A DNA stretch of 64,000 nucleotides from contig NZ_JAJEKE010000001.1 in the NCBI RefSeq assembly GCF_024363565.1, positions 1-64,000 on the forward strand, given 5' to 3'. The position numbers and the translations under genes were made by a program. The stretch comes from Lutispora saccharofermentans (GTDB lineage: Bacteria > Bacillota > Clostridia > Lutisporales > Lutisporaceae). Below, piece by piece: positions 53,690 to 63,064 of the stretch. The notes beneath the pieces were generated by a model. It had not been told where the DNA came from, did not search any database, and was given only the letters and a program-made list of their open reading frames with translations. Positions within the stretch are counted from its first letter, which is position 1; each line of letters starts with the position of its first letter.

Positions 53690-53693
53690 AATT

Positions 53694-54056
53694 CTAACCC
53701 AATACCTTCTTCACCGCTTCAATTATTCTTTCCGCCTGGAAAGGCTTAACAATGAAATCCTTTGCACCGGCTTGAATGGCCTCTATGACCATAGCCTGCT
53801 GGCCCATAGCCGAACACATTATAATTTTCGCTGAGGGATTTATATTTTTTATCTCTTTCACAGCTTGAATCCCGTCTACTTCGGGCATTGTAATATCCAT
53901 GATTACCAGTTCCGGGTTGCATTCCTTATATTTTTCTACGGCCCTGGCACCGTTTTCGGCCTCCCCGGCTATTAAAAACCCATTCTTAGACAAAACATCC
54001 TTTATCATCATTCTCATAAATGCAGCATCATCTACAATTAATATCCCATTCGCCAT
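53694..54056 (-). CDS. cheY: Chemotaxis response regulator CheY
   Basis: CheY, 120 aa, single receiver domain. Acidic pocket Asp9/Asp10, phosphorylation site Asp54 (LVIMDITMPEVDG), switch Ser82 (IIMCSAMG) and Lys104 (FIVKPFQ). Lies between fliY and fliO, the usual Firmicute position; phosphorylated by CheA, dephosphorylated by CheC and FliY, binds FliM. Confidence 0.97.
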   Translation of the reverse strand: MANGILIVDDAAFMRMMIKDVLSKNGFLIAGEAENGARAVEKYKECNPELVIMDITMPEVDGIQAVKEIKNINPSAKIIMCSAMGQQAMVIEAIQAGAKDFIVKPFQAERIIEAVKKVLG

Positions 54057-54089
54057 TTTAAATCCTCCTAGTTAATGCTAATATAGTTT

Positions 54090-55175
54090 TTATGATTTCT
54101 TCAGCCTTTTGTTAGGACTGATAATATCGGTTATTCGTACTCCAAAGCTTTCATCGATAACTACTACTTCTGCTTTTGCAATAAACTTTCCATTCACAAT
54201 AACATCTACCGGTTCTCCAGCAAGCCTGTCAAGCTCGACAACTGTTCCCGGACCAAATTCCAAGATATCCTTTATCAGCCTTTTTGTTCGGCCTAATTCG
54301 ACAGTAATTTCAAGGGGAACATCCATTATTAAATCAATATTTTCTTTATCACTAATATTGTTATCTTGATCAAAAGCTTCAAATTGAACAGGCTGAACAT
54401 TTATTGAATTTTTATCAGGTTTATTCCCACTCACCTCATGCATCACATCCTGGGGAATACTTTTATCTACTATTCGACTTTCATCTGGTATTTCCTTCTT
54501 TTTAGTCTTTTTTTCCTGTGGTTCATTGGACGATGGATGCAGAAGCTCTTTAACCATCTGCTTTGCAAAATCAACAGGGATCAATTGCATTATCTCACTA
54601 TTTAGAATACCTTCCACTTCCATTTTAAAAGCCACTCTTACAATGGAATCATTAAAGCTGAAATTCATCGGTTTTGAATCCTTAAAGCTCATTGAGAATG
54701 CTTTTGGAGGAGAAATATTAATGCTCTTATTGAACATGCTGGATAATGAGGTTGAGGATGAACCTATCATCTGATTCATAGCCTCACCAATGGCGCTCAA
54801 GTGCAGATCGTTAATCTCTCCGCCTATGTTATGTCCGTCACCGCCCATCATAAGGTCAGTAATGGTTTTAACATCATCTTCTTTCAATATCAGCAGATTA
54901 GTACCCCTGAAGCCTTCAGTGTACTTAACCTCTACTCCTACGTAAGGGAGCGGGTATTGCCTCACTAATTCCTCCCAAGTCATCACGCTTACCTTTGGAG
55001 TAGTAATAGTAACTTTATTATTTAATAGAGTGAATAAAGTTGTTGCCGAAGTGCCCATACTGATATTGCCTATTTCCCCTAAAGCATCGATTTCCTCCGG
55101 TGTAAGAGGGGAATTATCTTCATTGTTTCCTTTTAATAACGCATCTATTTCTTCTTGTGAAAGCATATCACTCAT
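54090..55175 (-). CDS. fliY: Flagellar switch/phosphatase protein FliY
   Basis: About 361 aa. An N-terminal CheY-P-binding segment (MLSQEEIDALLKG), a CheC-like phosphatase region (LTPEEIDALGEIGNISMGTSATTLF; second site IGEAMNQMIGSSSTSL), a low-complexity linker and a C-terminal FliN/SpoA domain (VPLEITVELGRTKRLIKDILEFG). Combined switch component and CheY-P phosphatase. The TTG at 55199 precedes the SD; GGGGGATG places the start at ATG 55175, overlapping fliM by 8 nt. Confidence 0.95.
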   Translation of the reverse strand: MSDMLSQEEIDALLKGNNEDNSPLTPEEIDALGEIGNISMGTSATTLFTLLNNKVTITTPKVSVMTWEELVRQYPLPYVGVEVKYTEGFRGTNLLILKEDDVKTITDLMMGGDGHNIGGEINDLHLSAIGEAMNQMIGSSSTSLSSMFNKSINISPPKAFSMSFKDSKPMNFSFNDSIVRVAFKMEVEGILNSEIMQLIPVDFAKQMVKELLHPSSNEPQEKKTKKKEIPDESRIVDKSIPQDVMHEVSGNKPDKNSINVQPVQFEAFDQDNNISDKENIDLIMDVPLEITVELGRTKRLIKDILEFGPGTVVELDRLAGEPVDVIVNGKFIAKAEVVVIDESFGVRITDIISPNKRLKKS

Positions 55176-56163
55176 CTGCCTCATCCCCCTTTTTTTCAAT
55201 TCTTGTAATCTTTACTGCAACTTTATTCTTTTTCAAACCCGGATAACAATAATATTTCAATCTGTTTCCAACAAAGACTTCCAGTTCTTCATTTGAAGAT
55301 TTATCCAGCAGAATGACATCCCCGATTTGCAAATTTAAAACATCCTTAACATTCAAAAAAGACTTTCCTAACACGACATTCAGGGGCAAGAATGTATTTT
55401 CAATCCTTCGCTCCAGATTATGTATTTCATTGACTGAAATATCCTTTGTCACTCCTGAAAACCAAAATTTTGTACTTAACTTTTCGATTATAGGCTCTAT
55501 TACAATATGCGGTATGCATATATGCATAGCTCCTTCAACAGCTCCTATTTTTACATTTAATGTTATTAAAGCTATTGTTTCATTTGGCGACATTACCTGG
55601 GCGAATTGCGTATTGGTCTCAATTTTCTTTAGTTTAGGCTTTATCTCAGATACATTCTTCCATGGCTCCTTATACAAATTTAAAATCTGATTTATAATCT
55701 TTTCCATAAGAGTAAGCTCTATTTCAGTAAAAACTCGATTTTTCTCATAGGCCTGCCCGGTTCCTCCAAGTATCCTTTCTATCATAGCAAATGTGACACT
55801 CGGACTGATCTCCATTAATATTGAACCACTCAGGGGGAGGAAATCAACTATACCCAGCGTAGAAGGATTCGGCATAGAATTGCTAAACTCATAATAGGTA
55901 AGCTGATCTACTGATACAACCTCTATCTGAACTAAAGATCTTAAATAACCGGATAAATATGTCTGTAAAAGCCTGGAAAAGTTATCATGTATCATCTGTA
56001 AGGTTCTAAACTGATCCTTGGCAAATTTATTAGGTATTTTAAAATCATATGGTCTTACTTTTTTTTCTTCCTTCTCGTCTGAAATCTCCATTACGTCTAG
56101 TTCTCCGGTTTTTAACGCATTTAGCAGAGCATCAATTTCACCTTGAGACAATACCTCAGTCAA
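55168..56163 (-). CDS. fliM: Flagellar motor switch protein FliM
   Basis: FliM, 331 aa. N-terminal CheY-binding helix LSQGEIDALLNAL, middle CheC-like domain without the active-site pair, and a C-terminal SpoA domain. Typical segments: RPYDFKIPNKFAKDQFRTLQMIHDNFSR and LPLSGSILMEI. TTG start at 56163 with SD AGGAGG. Confidence 0.97.
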   Translation of the reverse strand: MTEVLSQGEIDALLNALKTGELDVMEISDEKEEKKVRPYDFKIPNKFAKDQFRTLQMIHDNFSRLLQTYLSGYLRSLVQIEVVSVDQLTYYEFSNSMPNPSTLGIVDFLPLSGSILMEISPSVTFAMIERILGGTGQAYEKNRVFTEIELTLMEKIINQILNLYKEPWKNVSEIKPKLKKIETNTQFAQVMSPNETIALITLNVKIGAVEGAMHICIPHIVIEPIIEKLSTKFWFSGVTKDISVNEIHNLERRIENTFLPLNVVLGKSFLNVKDVLNLQIGDVILLDKSSNEELEVFVGNRLKYYCYPGLKKNKVAVKITRIEKKGDEADE

Positions 56164-56179
56164 ATGCTGTCACCTCCTG

Positions 56180-56611
56180 CTAATTAATTATGAATTCGTC
56201 AAAATATACATTTAATATTTTCTCTGTCTTGAGTAGCTTTCTTAAAGCCTCTAATATCTCCGTCTGAAGCTTGAGCTGGCCTTCCGATCCACTCAAATCT
56301 TCTTCGTTTTTCTCCCGAAGTATCAAATTTATTTCATTTCTTATCTCCGGGTTTCTAGCCGTAATAATATCTTCTATTTTTGAATTTGCAAGCTCTACCT
56401 TTATGGTAATTTTCAATATCCTTTTACTATCTTTTACATTGCTTATAAATGAATCTTCAAAAGAATACATTATAATCTTTTTATCAACCTTTAGAAGATC
56501 TTCTTTTTCTGCGTTACTATTAATGATAAAATATAACCCGAACCCAGAAGCAATAATGATAAATATCAATAAAGCTATAACTATTATGAGCAGCGTTTTT
56601 TTGTTTTCCAA
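56180..56611 (-). CDS. fliL: Flagellar basal body protein FliL
   Basis: FliL-like, about 143 aa, single membrane helix (LLIIVIALLIFIIIASGFGLYFIIN) with an outer domain (IIMYSFEDSFISNVKDSKRILKITIKVEL). Stator-associated. Two TTG codons are possible starts; the second (56611) fits the SD GGAGGG better. Lies between motB and fliM. Confidence 0.88.
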   Translation of the reverse strand: MENKKTLLIIVIALLIFIIIASGFGLYFIINSNAEKEDLLKVDKKIIMYSFEDSFISNVKDSKRILKITIKVELANSKIEDIITARNPEIRNEINLILREKNEEDLSGSEGQLKLQTEILEALRKLLKTEKILNVYFDEFIIN

Positions 56612-56629
56612 CTTCAACCCTCCATTCTG

Positions 56630-57352
56630 TTATTGGTCAGGTCCTATGCCATTCGTTTCTGTTTTTAATATCATGATGTCTACTCTTCTATTTTTTTGTC
56701 TGCCATCTACTGCATCATTTGTGTCGATGGGATGATACTCTCCATATCCCACGGCCGATAGCCTCCAAGGCTCTATATCCTTCAGTTCTATCAAGTATTT
56801 AAGCACATTGACGGCTCTCGCTGTAGAGAGCTCCCAATTTGAAGGATATTTACCGGTATTAATGGGAACATTATCCGTATGTCCCTCGATCCTAATGCTC
56901 TTGCCGCTTTCCTTTATCACATCCGATATCTTCTCTATAATATATTTTGCTTCATCCTTGATCTCGGCCTTGCCTGAATCAAATAACGTAGCATCCAATA
57001 ATCTTATCAGAAGGCCCCTTTCATCAAGTACAAGAGTAACACTTTTTTCCAGATTGTTTTCTCTGATAAAGTCATTCACCTGTTCATTTATTTTTTTAAA
57101 TTCTTCTTCTTCATCATTTGTATCTCCGGGAAAGGTGTTGATCAAAGGCTCCATTTTGACAACAGTACCGGAATCCAAAACTCCCAATGAGCCTTGCATA
57201 GACTGTATAATAGCTTTAAACTTGTTATTATCAATGGTTGAAAAAGAAAATAGCAGAACAAAAAAACATAGCAGTAAAGTTACCAGATCTCCATACGTGG
57301 ACATCCATTCCGGAGCACCTTTTTTAATATCCTCTGTTTTTCTTCTTGCCAT
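56630..57352 (-). CDS. motB: Flagellar motor protein MotB
   Basis: MotB, 240 aa. One N-terminal membrane helix with the proton/sodium-binding Asp22 (TYGDLVTLLLCFFVLLFSF), then an OmpA-like peptidoglycan-binding domain (IRIEGHTDNVPI, NWELSTARAVNVLKYLI, RRVDIMIL). Stator with MotA. ATG at 57352, 3 nt after motA. Confidence 0.96.
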   Translation of the reverse strand: MARRKTEDIKKGAPEWMSTYGDLVTLLLCFFVLLFSFSTIDNNKFKAIIQSMQGSLGVLDSGTVVKMEPLINTFPGDTNDEEEEFKKINEQVNDFIRENNLEKSVTLVLDERGLLIRLLDATLFDSGKAEIKDEAKYIIEKISDVIKESGKSIRIEGHTDNVPINTGKYPSNWELSTARAVNVLKYLIELKDIEPWRLSAVGYGEYHPIDTNDAVDGRQKNRRVDIMILKTETNGIGPDQ

Positions 57353-57355
57353 ATT

Positions 57356-58147
57356 TTATTCTACTCCTTCATTTTGCTCTTTCGTATCCTTCAGATTCTT
57401 TCTTATTCTCGGAGATAAAAAGGCCTTCAGTTTTTCTTCTATTATCCTTGGATTCTCACCGGCCTGAATAGAAAGCATGCCTTCAAGCATGACTTCTTTT
57501 ATGAGAATTTCTTGTGAGCTTCGAATTTTTAATTTATTTGTTACCGGAGTGCAAAATAAATTAGCTATCATAGATCCATAGAAAGTGGTAACAATCGCTA
57601 CTGCCATATTAGGTCCGACTGAAGAAGGATCCTTGAGATTTGCCAGCATATTGATCAAACCTATCAATGTTCCGATCATTCCGAAGCCCGGTCCTAAGGC
57701 TCCCATGGTTTCAAAAACACTTTGGTTTCCTTTATGCCTGTCCTCAATAAAAGCTAATTCAGTCTCCAGGATGTTCCTTACCAATTCGGGATCTGTACCA
57801 TCTACAATAAGCATAATGCCTTTTTGCAAGAATTCATCCTTCAGCTGCATAGCAGCTTCCTCCAAAGCAAGCAAACCTTCTTTTCTTGCTATATTTGCTA
57901 AATCGATTATGGATTTTATTATGTCATCTGAATCTTTTTGCTTATAAATAAAAACGTACTTTACCGATTTCATGGCTTCCATAAGGCTATCGAAGGGAAA
58001 GGCAAAAACTACAGCGGCGAATGTACCGCCAAAGGTTATTATTACAGAATCAAAATCTATGTACCCCATTAGATTTCCACTGCCAAGTATTGAAAATACT
58101 ATACAAAATAGTCCCAGACCCAAACCGGCAAAGGATGCTATGTCCAA
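57356..58147 (-). CDS. motA: Flagellar motor protein MotA
   Basis: MotA, 263 aa, four membrane helices. Typical segments: ITFGGTFAAVVFAFPFDSLM, an acidic/basic cytoplasmic loop, and MGALGPGFGMIGTLIGLINML with VAIVTTFYGSMIANLF. Ion type cannot be read here. TTG start at 58147 with SD GAGGTG. Confidence 0.96.
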   Translation of the reverse strand: MDIASFAGLGLGLFCIVFSILGSGNLMGYIDFDSVIITFGGTFAAVVFAFPFDSLMEAMKSVKYVFIYKQKDSDDIIKSIIDLANIARKEGLLALEEAAMQLKDEFLQKGIMLIVDGTDPELVRNILETELAFIEDRHKGNQSVFETMGALGPGFGMIGTLIGLINMLANLKDPSSVGPNMAVAIVTTFYGSMIANLFCTPVTNKLKIRSSQEILIKEVMLEGMLSIQAGENPRIIEEKLKAFLSPRIRKNLKDTKEQNEGVE

Positions 58148-58169
58148 TAGTCTGCACCTCTTTTCAAGC

Positions 58170-58376
58170 TTAATCTTTTATTAATATATTTTCATTTGTA
58201 AATACTTTTCTTTTGAAGTCAATAATTCTGTGTATGATCTCTTCGGCATTTTCAAGAACTACATATTTTTTTCCGTCTCTCAAAGTCATTACCGTATCTG
58301 GCGTTTCTTCTATGGTTTCAATTAGATCATAATTTATATAGTACTCTTTTCCATTTAATCTTGTCACTTTAATCAT
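58170..58376 (-). CDS. swrD: FlbD/SwrD-type small protein
   Basis: A 68-aa protein of the FlbD/SwrD family (MIKVTRLNGKEYYINYDLIETIEETPDTVM). In Bacillus, SwrD raises stator abundance and torque. ATG at 58376; a strong hairpin lies directly upstream. Placed between flgE and motA, where the family is usually found. Confidence 0.92.
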   Translation of the reverse strand: MIKVTRLNGKEYYINYDLIETIEETPDTVMTLRDGKKYVVLENAEEIIHRIIDFKRKVFTNENILIKD

Positions 58377-58394
58377 TTATTCACATCCTTTTTA

Positions 58395-58425
58395 TATAGT
58401 CCCTGGGCAAAGCCCAGGGACTATA
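58395..58425 (-). other. Strong hairpin between flgE and swrD
   Basis: Perfect 14-bp stem with an AAA/TTT loop: TATAGTCCCTGGGC and its exact complement. It starts 6 nt after the flgE stop region and ends just before the swrD SD (AAAGGATGTG). No U-tract on either strand, so not a standard terminator. Likely an mRNA 3'-end stabiliser or processing site for the highly needed hook protein message. Confidence 0.7.
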
Positions 58426-58430
58426 CCGCA

Positions 58431-59870
58431 TCATCTCTTCATGTTTACTAACTCCTGAAGCATTTCATCGGACGTAGTAATAATTCGTGAATTGGCCTGG
58501 AAGCCTCTTTGCGTACTGATCATTTCCGTAAATTCCCTTGATATATCAACATTAGACATTTCCAAGGTGCCTGGGTTCAAAGCCCCTAAGCCGCCGCTGC
58601 CGGGGAGCCCGTATATAGCTTCGCCGGAGTTGGAGGAAACCTGGTACATATTTTCCGCGATTTTTTCTAAGCCGGCAGGATTTTTGAATCCCGCAAGAGC
58701 AACTTGTCCTATTATCCTGCTTTGTCCGTTTGTAAAAATTCCGGTTATTTCGCCTGATGGCCCGATGCTGAAGGTATCCAGATAGCCTTGCTTATATCCG
58801 CTTTTGTTGGTTATTGAAGCGGTTGATTCATTGGCAAACTGGGTCAAGCCTTCGAAATTTACATCTACATCAAAAGGTCCTGCACCATTCTTGCCTGCCA
58901 TTTTAAGATTGAGCTCGTGAATTGTGTCAGCGCCACCTATTAATAGCTCTCCATCCGGCTTAAATTTAATTGGTAGCATAATATCTGGCAATACCGTAGG
59001 ATCATATGGTGAAGGAATAACCACTGGATTTCCGTCCTTATCAAAGAAGCTTTTGTCTTCAAGATTTTGTACTATAACAACCCAATCGTTATCACCAGCT
59101 TCGGTTCCATCATTTTTCACACCGCGCACAAAAGTAAACTTAACCTTATGCTCTCCGCCTAAGCTGTCATAAAATACAGAGGTAGTCTCTCTAGGCTTCA
59201 CTCCGCCTTTAAAGACTAAACTTTTATCTGCATCATCTACTTCTATAAAGTCGGCAGGATCAGTTATAGTTGTACCATCATCTTCAAACCTTGGCACTCT
59301 TTTCAGGTTATTATCCAGATTGCCCGCCATGGTTGCCTTATCTGTTGCCTTAGCAGCGAAGGACTTGGACTTGGATATTACCAGGCCTTCCATAACTCCC
59401 CTCAATACCGTAGAGCCGTCGGGGGCAGGGTTTTTGCCTTCATCTTCCATATAGCCCAATACTCTGTAGCCATTTGAAGCAACCAAATTACCGTCCTCAT
59501 CCAGAGTAAAATTGCCTGCTCTGGTATAGGTCCTGCTTAAAAAGTCACTGCTGTTTGACAATATAAAGAATCCGTCTCCGTTAATAGCCAGATCGCTTGG
59601 ATTGTCCGTTCTCATAGCAGACCCTCTGATATGGAAGGTATCAATGGATGAAAGAGAAATACCCAAGCCTACTTGCTGCGGATTTGTACCGCCTCTTCCC
59701 AGCTGGGGAGAGCTTGCGCCTTTGATGGTCTGGCTGAATACCTCCTGGAAGGTAGCCCTTTGTCCTTTAAATCCAACGGTATTGACATTGGCAATGTTAT
59801 TGCCTATAACGTCCATTTTCAGTTGATGGGCTCTAAGACCCGATACACCTGAAAACATTGATCTCATCAT
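58431..59870 (-). CDS. flgE: Flagellar hook protein FlgE
   Basis: FlgE, 479 aa. N-terminal rod/hook signature (VSGLRAHQLKMDVIGNNIANV), a long variable outer domain, and C-terminal SNVDISREFTEMISTQRGFQANSRII. Length and position after flgD show it is the hook rather than a rod protein. ATG at 59870, SD AGGAGG 11 nt upstream. Confidence 0.96.
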   Translation of the reverse strand: MMRSMFSGVSGLRAHQLKMDVIGNNIANVNTVGFKGQRATFQEVFSQTIKGASSPQLGRGGTNPQQVGLGISLSSIDTFHIRGSAMRTDNPSDLAINGDGFFILSNSSDFLSRTYTRAGNFTLDEDGNLVASNGYRVLGYMEDEGKNPAPDGSTVLRGVMEGLVISKSKSFAAKATDKATMAGNLDNNLKRVPRFEDDGTTITDPADFIEVDDADKSLVFKGGVKPRETTSVFYDSLGGEHKVKFTFVRGVKNDGTEAGDNDWVVIVQNLEDKSFFDKDGNPVVIPSPYDPTVLPDIMLPIKFKPDGELLIGGADTIHELNLKMAGKNGAGPFDVDVNFEGLTQFANESTASITNKSGYKQGYLDTFSIGPSGEITGIFTNGQSRIIGQVALAGFKNPAGLEKIAENMYQVSSNSGEAIYGLPGSGGLGALNPGTLEMSNVDISREFTEMISTQRGFQANSRIITTSDEMLQELVNMKR

Positions 59871-59951
59871 AGTATAATCGACCTCCTATTTATGCTTTCT
59901 TCCCCTTCGTCTGTCATTCAGAAGGGATAAGCCTCCTTTAAAAGGTCCGGC

Positions 59952-60344
59952 TTATATGATTATAGCTCCATCAATATTGGTAAATATATTATCCTTTAAA
60001 GTATCCTCCGTTGCCGCCGTTATTATTGTCTTGCTCCGCACATTGGCTATCAATGCGGTATTGCCAAGGAGTATTAAGGTATCCTTTATACCTTTTCTTG
60101 CAGCTTTCTCTACTGCCTTATCTATATTAGCTATGTCTTCCTGAGTCAATTCCACATTTCGTGCAATCAATCTCTCCTGGGCATGCTTTGAAAATTTAAT
60201 GCTTTCTTGTTGCTTGATCTGTCCCTCAAGTATTGTTCCAAAGCTGCTGTTTCCGTGAGTCCTTGGCTTGTCCTGAATATTGATCCTATTAGTCTTTGGA
60301 ATAGCTATAATATTCTGGTTTATATTTACCTTAAAATCGTTCAT
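59952..60344 (-). CDS. TIGR02530-type flagellar operon protein
   Basis: A 130-aa protein matching the family long called flagellar operon protein. Diagnostic segment: SIKFSKHAQERLIARNVELTQEDIANIDKAVEKAARKGIKDTLILL. Found between flgD and flgE in Firmicutes. Role unclear; possibly hook-assembly related, by position only. ATG at 60344 with SD GAGGTGAT. Confidence 0.88.
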   Translation of the reverse strand: MNDFKVNINQNIIAIPKTNRINIQDKPRTHGNSSFGTILEGQIKQQESIKFSKHAQERLIARNVELTQEDIANIDKAVEKAARKGIKDTLILLGNTALIANVRSKTIITAATEDTLKDNIFTNIDGAIII

Positions 60345-60364
60345 AGTATCACCTCAACAGGTTT

Positions 60365-60967
60365 TTATCTGACCTCGTATATTTCTTCCAAAGATAATTC
60401 ATATTCGCCGACGATCAGTTTAATGCTTCCGTTTACGCTCTTTAGGCCTTCTACTTTGCCTTCAATTTCAACTTTGTCCTGCTTGGCTTTAATATTTTTT
60501 CCAAGCATGCTATAAGCCATACTAAAGCGAATATTTTGAAGCATCAGCTGATTTTGCTCAATAGAGGTAATGACATCTGTAACCTCATTGACAGACTCAT
60601 AAGGAACTTCTTTTGAATCTACCACCAAATAAGCCTCATTGCCCTTGACTCTCACACTATCAACAATCCCCGCGATATCTTTCAAATTTCCCGTCTCATC
60701 ACTTATAGTTGCAGTAATAATTTTTCCAACCATATTATAGGCTGAATTTAATTTTGTAATTTTGTTTGTGTTCTGAGCCTGCTCAAGGCTTGAAAATTGG
60801 GCCATTTGTGATATAAATTCCTTATCATCCATCGGCTCCAACGGGTTTTGGTATCTCAGCTGGGTAACCAGCAAATTTAAGAAGGCATCTTTATTCAATG
60901 AATCATTAAATTCTTTTACTTTGCTATTAGCTGTCCCCGCTATATTGGTTACACCGTTTACTCCCAT
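60365..60967 (-). CDS. flgD: Hook assembly (capping) protein FlgD
   Basis: FlgD, about 200 aa. N-terminal conserved segment FLNLLVTQLRYQNPLEPMDDKEFISQMAQFSSLEQ, then a Tudor-like/FnIII-type C-terminal domain. The GTG at 60976 is followed by an SD-like AGGAGGTGG before ATG 60967, which is chosen. Operon fliK-flgD-(TIGR02530)-flgE. Confidence 0.95.
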   Translation of the reverse strand: MGVNGVTNIAGTANSKVKEFNDSLNKDAFLNLLVTQLRYQNPLEPMDDKEFISQMAQFSSLEQAQNTNKITKLNSAYNMVGKIITATISDETGNLKDIAGIVDSVRVKGNEAYLVVDSKEVPYESVNEVTDVITSIEQNQLMLQNIRFSMAYSMLGKNIKAKQDKVEIEGKVEGLKSVNGSIKLIVGEYELSLEEIYEVR

Positions 60968-60979
60968 TTGTTCCACCTC

Positions 60980-62392
60980 CTAAACCTTTATATCTACAAG
61001 TCCGTCGCTTACGTTATAAGGATTGTCATAGTCTAAAACGCTTGCTGCCGCCTCCAAGTCACTGCTTTCAATGTATTGGCTTCTTTTTATATTATTTTTC
61101 CATGCTTTAAAATTCTGATTTTCATACTGCCATTTACCCTGCTGTCCTACTGATACACTGAGGTTTTGAATATTGATGCCTTTTTGACTCAGAGCATCCC
61201 TCAGTTCAGAGAAATTAGACTCAATAACTTCCTTTACACTGTGATTGTCTGCAATAAACTTTGCTGTCATTTCTCCTTTTTCCATTATTAAACGGATGGT
61301 CAGCTTTCCTAAGGAATCAGGCTTCAATTGGATTCTTATTTCTGATGCATCTTGAGTATGAACCACTTTATATTTTTCAGCAATTTGACTTAAGAGCTCT
61401 TCTTTACTTATGCTTTGCGGCCTTCCCAGATATTCAAGGTTCTTCGCAGCAGGCTTTATATCATCTGCGATCTTATGATTTTTCTCATCAGCCCCAATAT
61501 ATTCAATACCCAAAGCTGCATTTGTTTTGTTTTTCGAACTGAGTATTTCTACAAATTCAGGCCTTTTTATCACTCGGTCCGCAATAATTTTTGGCTCCTC
61601 ATGGCTGCTCCTATCTTTTTGCTCATGATTATCAACTTTATCACTTGCACCGCCATTATCCGTCACCTCGGTAGCCAGCAAGGGCTCTTTTGCTTCTGCT
61701 TTTGCAGATGCCGGAACTTTAGAAGCCCGGACTGGCGAATCAGTCGATGTTAACTTATGTATCTCTTTGCCCTCGGTCAATCCATCAATCTTTTTTAATT
61801 GGGGCTTGTCCGGGTCTGATTCTTCCATCGCATTTTGGGCTGCAATAAACTTATGCTTCCCGATTTCCAGCTGTCCAATTGCATTTTCTATTTCGTCTTT
61901 GCTCAGCATAGTATTTTCTTGAAGAAGATTACGAATGTCGTCTATCGCTGAAGCCTTAAAGGTTTTACCGCTTTCAGCACCGCTTAATGAATCTCTCAGA
62001 ATATGCCCAATATTTTCTATATCCTGCGTACTAAGGTTTAACATCCCTGAAAGCATTGCTAATAGAGATTCTGCTTCACTTTTTTCTACATCCTCATTTC
62101 CATCTTCCAGCAAGCTTTCTAACGGTACTGCATCTTTCAAGTTTTCAGGCTTGATGCCTTCCTCATCGACCGTCCGCTGGTTCACCACAGTTTCTTTGCT
62201 CATTGATTTGAAATCAAGCTGGCTTTTAGGTTTATCCATGTCTTTGAGCACTTCTTTATTCTCTCTCCGCATGATGGCTTTCTCCATGATTCGACCGTAG
62301 CCAGAGCTGCCAGAGGTTGAATTAGGCTTTAAATCTGTCTTAAAACCATTGAGCCCGCCCTTAGTAAAACTCATCAATTCTACGTAATTCAA
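60980..62392 (-). CDS. fliK: Flagellar hook-length control protein FliK
   Basis: FliK, about 470 aa. The long N-terminal region is low in conservation and hydrophilic, acting as a molecular ruler; the C-terminal domain has IQLKPDSLGKLTIRLIMEKGEMTAKF and ALSQKGINIQNLSVSVGQQ, the Flg_hook signature. The frame runs back to 62425, but AAAGGAGGTGATAATA precedes the TTG at 62392 (NYVELMSF), which is chosen. Assigned by the C-terminus and position. Confidence 0.92.
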   Translation of the reverse strand: MNYVELMSFTKGGLNGFKTDLKPNSTSGSSGYGRIMEKAIMRRENKEVLKDMDKPKSQLDFKSMSKETVVNQRTVDEEGIKPENLKDAVPLESLLEDGNEDVEKSEAESLLAMLSGMLNLSTQDIENIGHILRDSLSGAESGKTFKASAIDDIRNLLQENTMLSKDEIENAIGQLEIGKHKFIAAQNAMEESDPDKPQLKKIDGLTEGKEIHKLTSTDSPVRASKVPASAKAEAKEPLLATEVTDNGGASDKVDNHEQKDRSSHEEPKIIADRVIKRPEFVEILSSKNKTNAALGIEYIGADEKNHKIADDIKPAAKNLEYLGRPQSISKEELLSQIAEKYKVVHTQDASEIRIQLKPDSLGKLTIRLIMEKGEMTAKFIADNHSVKEVIESNFSELRDALSQKGINIQNLSVSVGQQGKWQYENQNFKAWKNNIKRSQYIESSDLEAAASVLDYDNPYNVSDGLVDIKV

Positions 62393-62421
62393 TATTATCA
62401 CCTCCTTTCGTATTATATAAA

Positions 62422-63051
62422 TCAATCATTCAATATGTCAGAGGTCTCCGGTTTAGCTATTTCTTCTAATATTTGAGCCGCTTGCAGAGGGTCCATCAGC
62501 ATCAATATAGAGCTGCTCTTTTCTTTCTTCATATTTCTTAGTATCTGGACTACTGTACTTCTGCTTTCCATGTTGGATAATATCTGCATAGCCTTTGATG
62601 ATTCCATTTTCTCTAAATATTCAACCTGTTCCATGATGCTGCTCAAACTGGTATTTAATTTATCCAGTCTATCATTTAATTGAGCTTCTTTTTCAGCCAG
62701 CAGCTCTTCTTTGGTTTCTATGGCTTTTTCTCTTTCTTCAAGGGCTTTTCCCTTCTCATCGAGCTGTTTAACTCTGATATCTATATCATTTTTCTTGGCC
62801 TCCAATAGCTCCAACTCAATCTCTTGCGGAGTTTTATTTTCAGCAATGGGCTTTATTACATTTCCAAGCAAAGGCAATGCCGAAAGCTTCCTCAATAACA
62901 TGGGTTTTGCGCCCCCGATATCAAAAAATAATATCCCTCCGATAACGATTACCGCAGTCAGAAAAATTATTATTAATATAAGAAAGAAGTTTTGCAGCCT
63001 CGAATTTTTGCTTGTACTCTTCAGATTCTTTTTTGTCTCAGCCTGCTGCAT
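62422..63051 (-). CDS. ylxF: MotE/YlxF-like flagellar protein
   Basis: A protein of about 209 aa. One N-terminal membrane helix (FLILIIIFLTAVIVIGGILFF), a long coiled coil (about 80-160; EEREKAIETKEELLAEKEAQL) and a C-terminal MgtE-N-like helical domain (EYLEKMESSKAMQILSNMESRSTV, LMLMDPLQAAQILEEI). Similar to YlxF of Bacillus and MotE. SD CGGAGG supports ATG 63051 rather than the upstream GTG. Between fliJ and fliK. Confidence 0.85.
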   Translation of the reverse strand: MQQAETKKNLKSTSKNSRLQNFFLILIIIFLTAVIVIGGILFFDIGGAKPMLLRKLSALPLLGNVIKPIAENKTPQEIELELLEAKKNDIDIRVKQLDEKGKALEEREKAIETKEELLAEKEAQLNDRLDKLNTSLSSIMEQVEYLEKMESSKAMQILSNMESRSTVVQILRNMKKEKSSSILMLMDPLQAAQILEEIAKPETSDILND

Positions 63052-63064
63052 TTCCTTACCTCCG

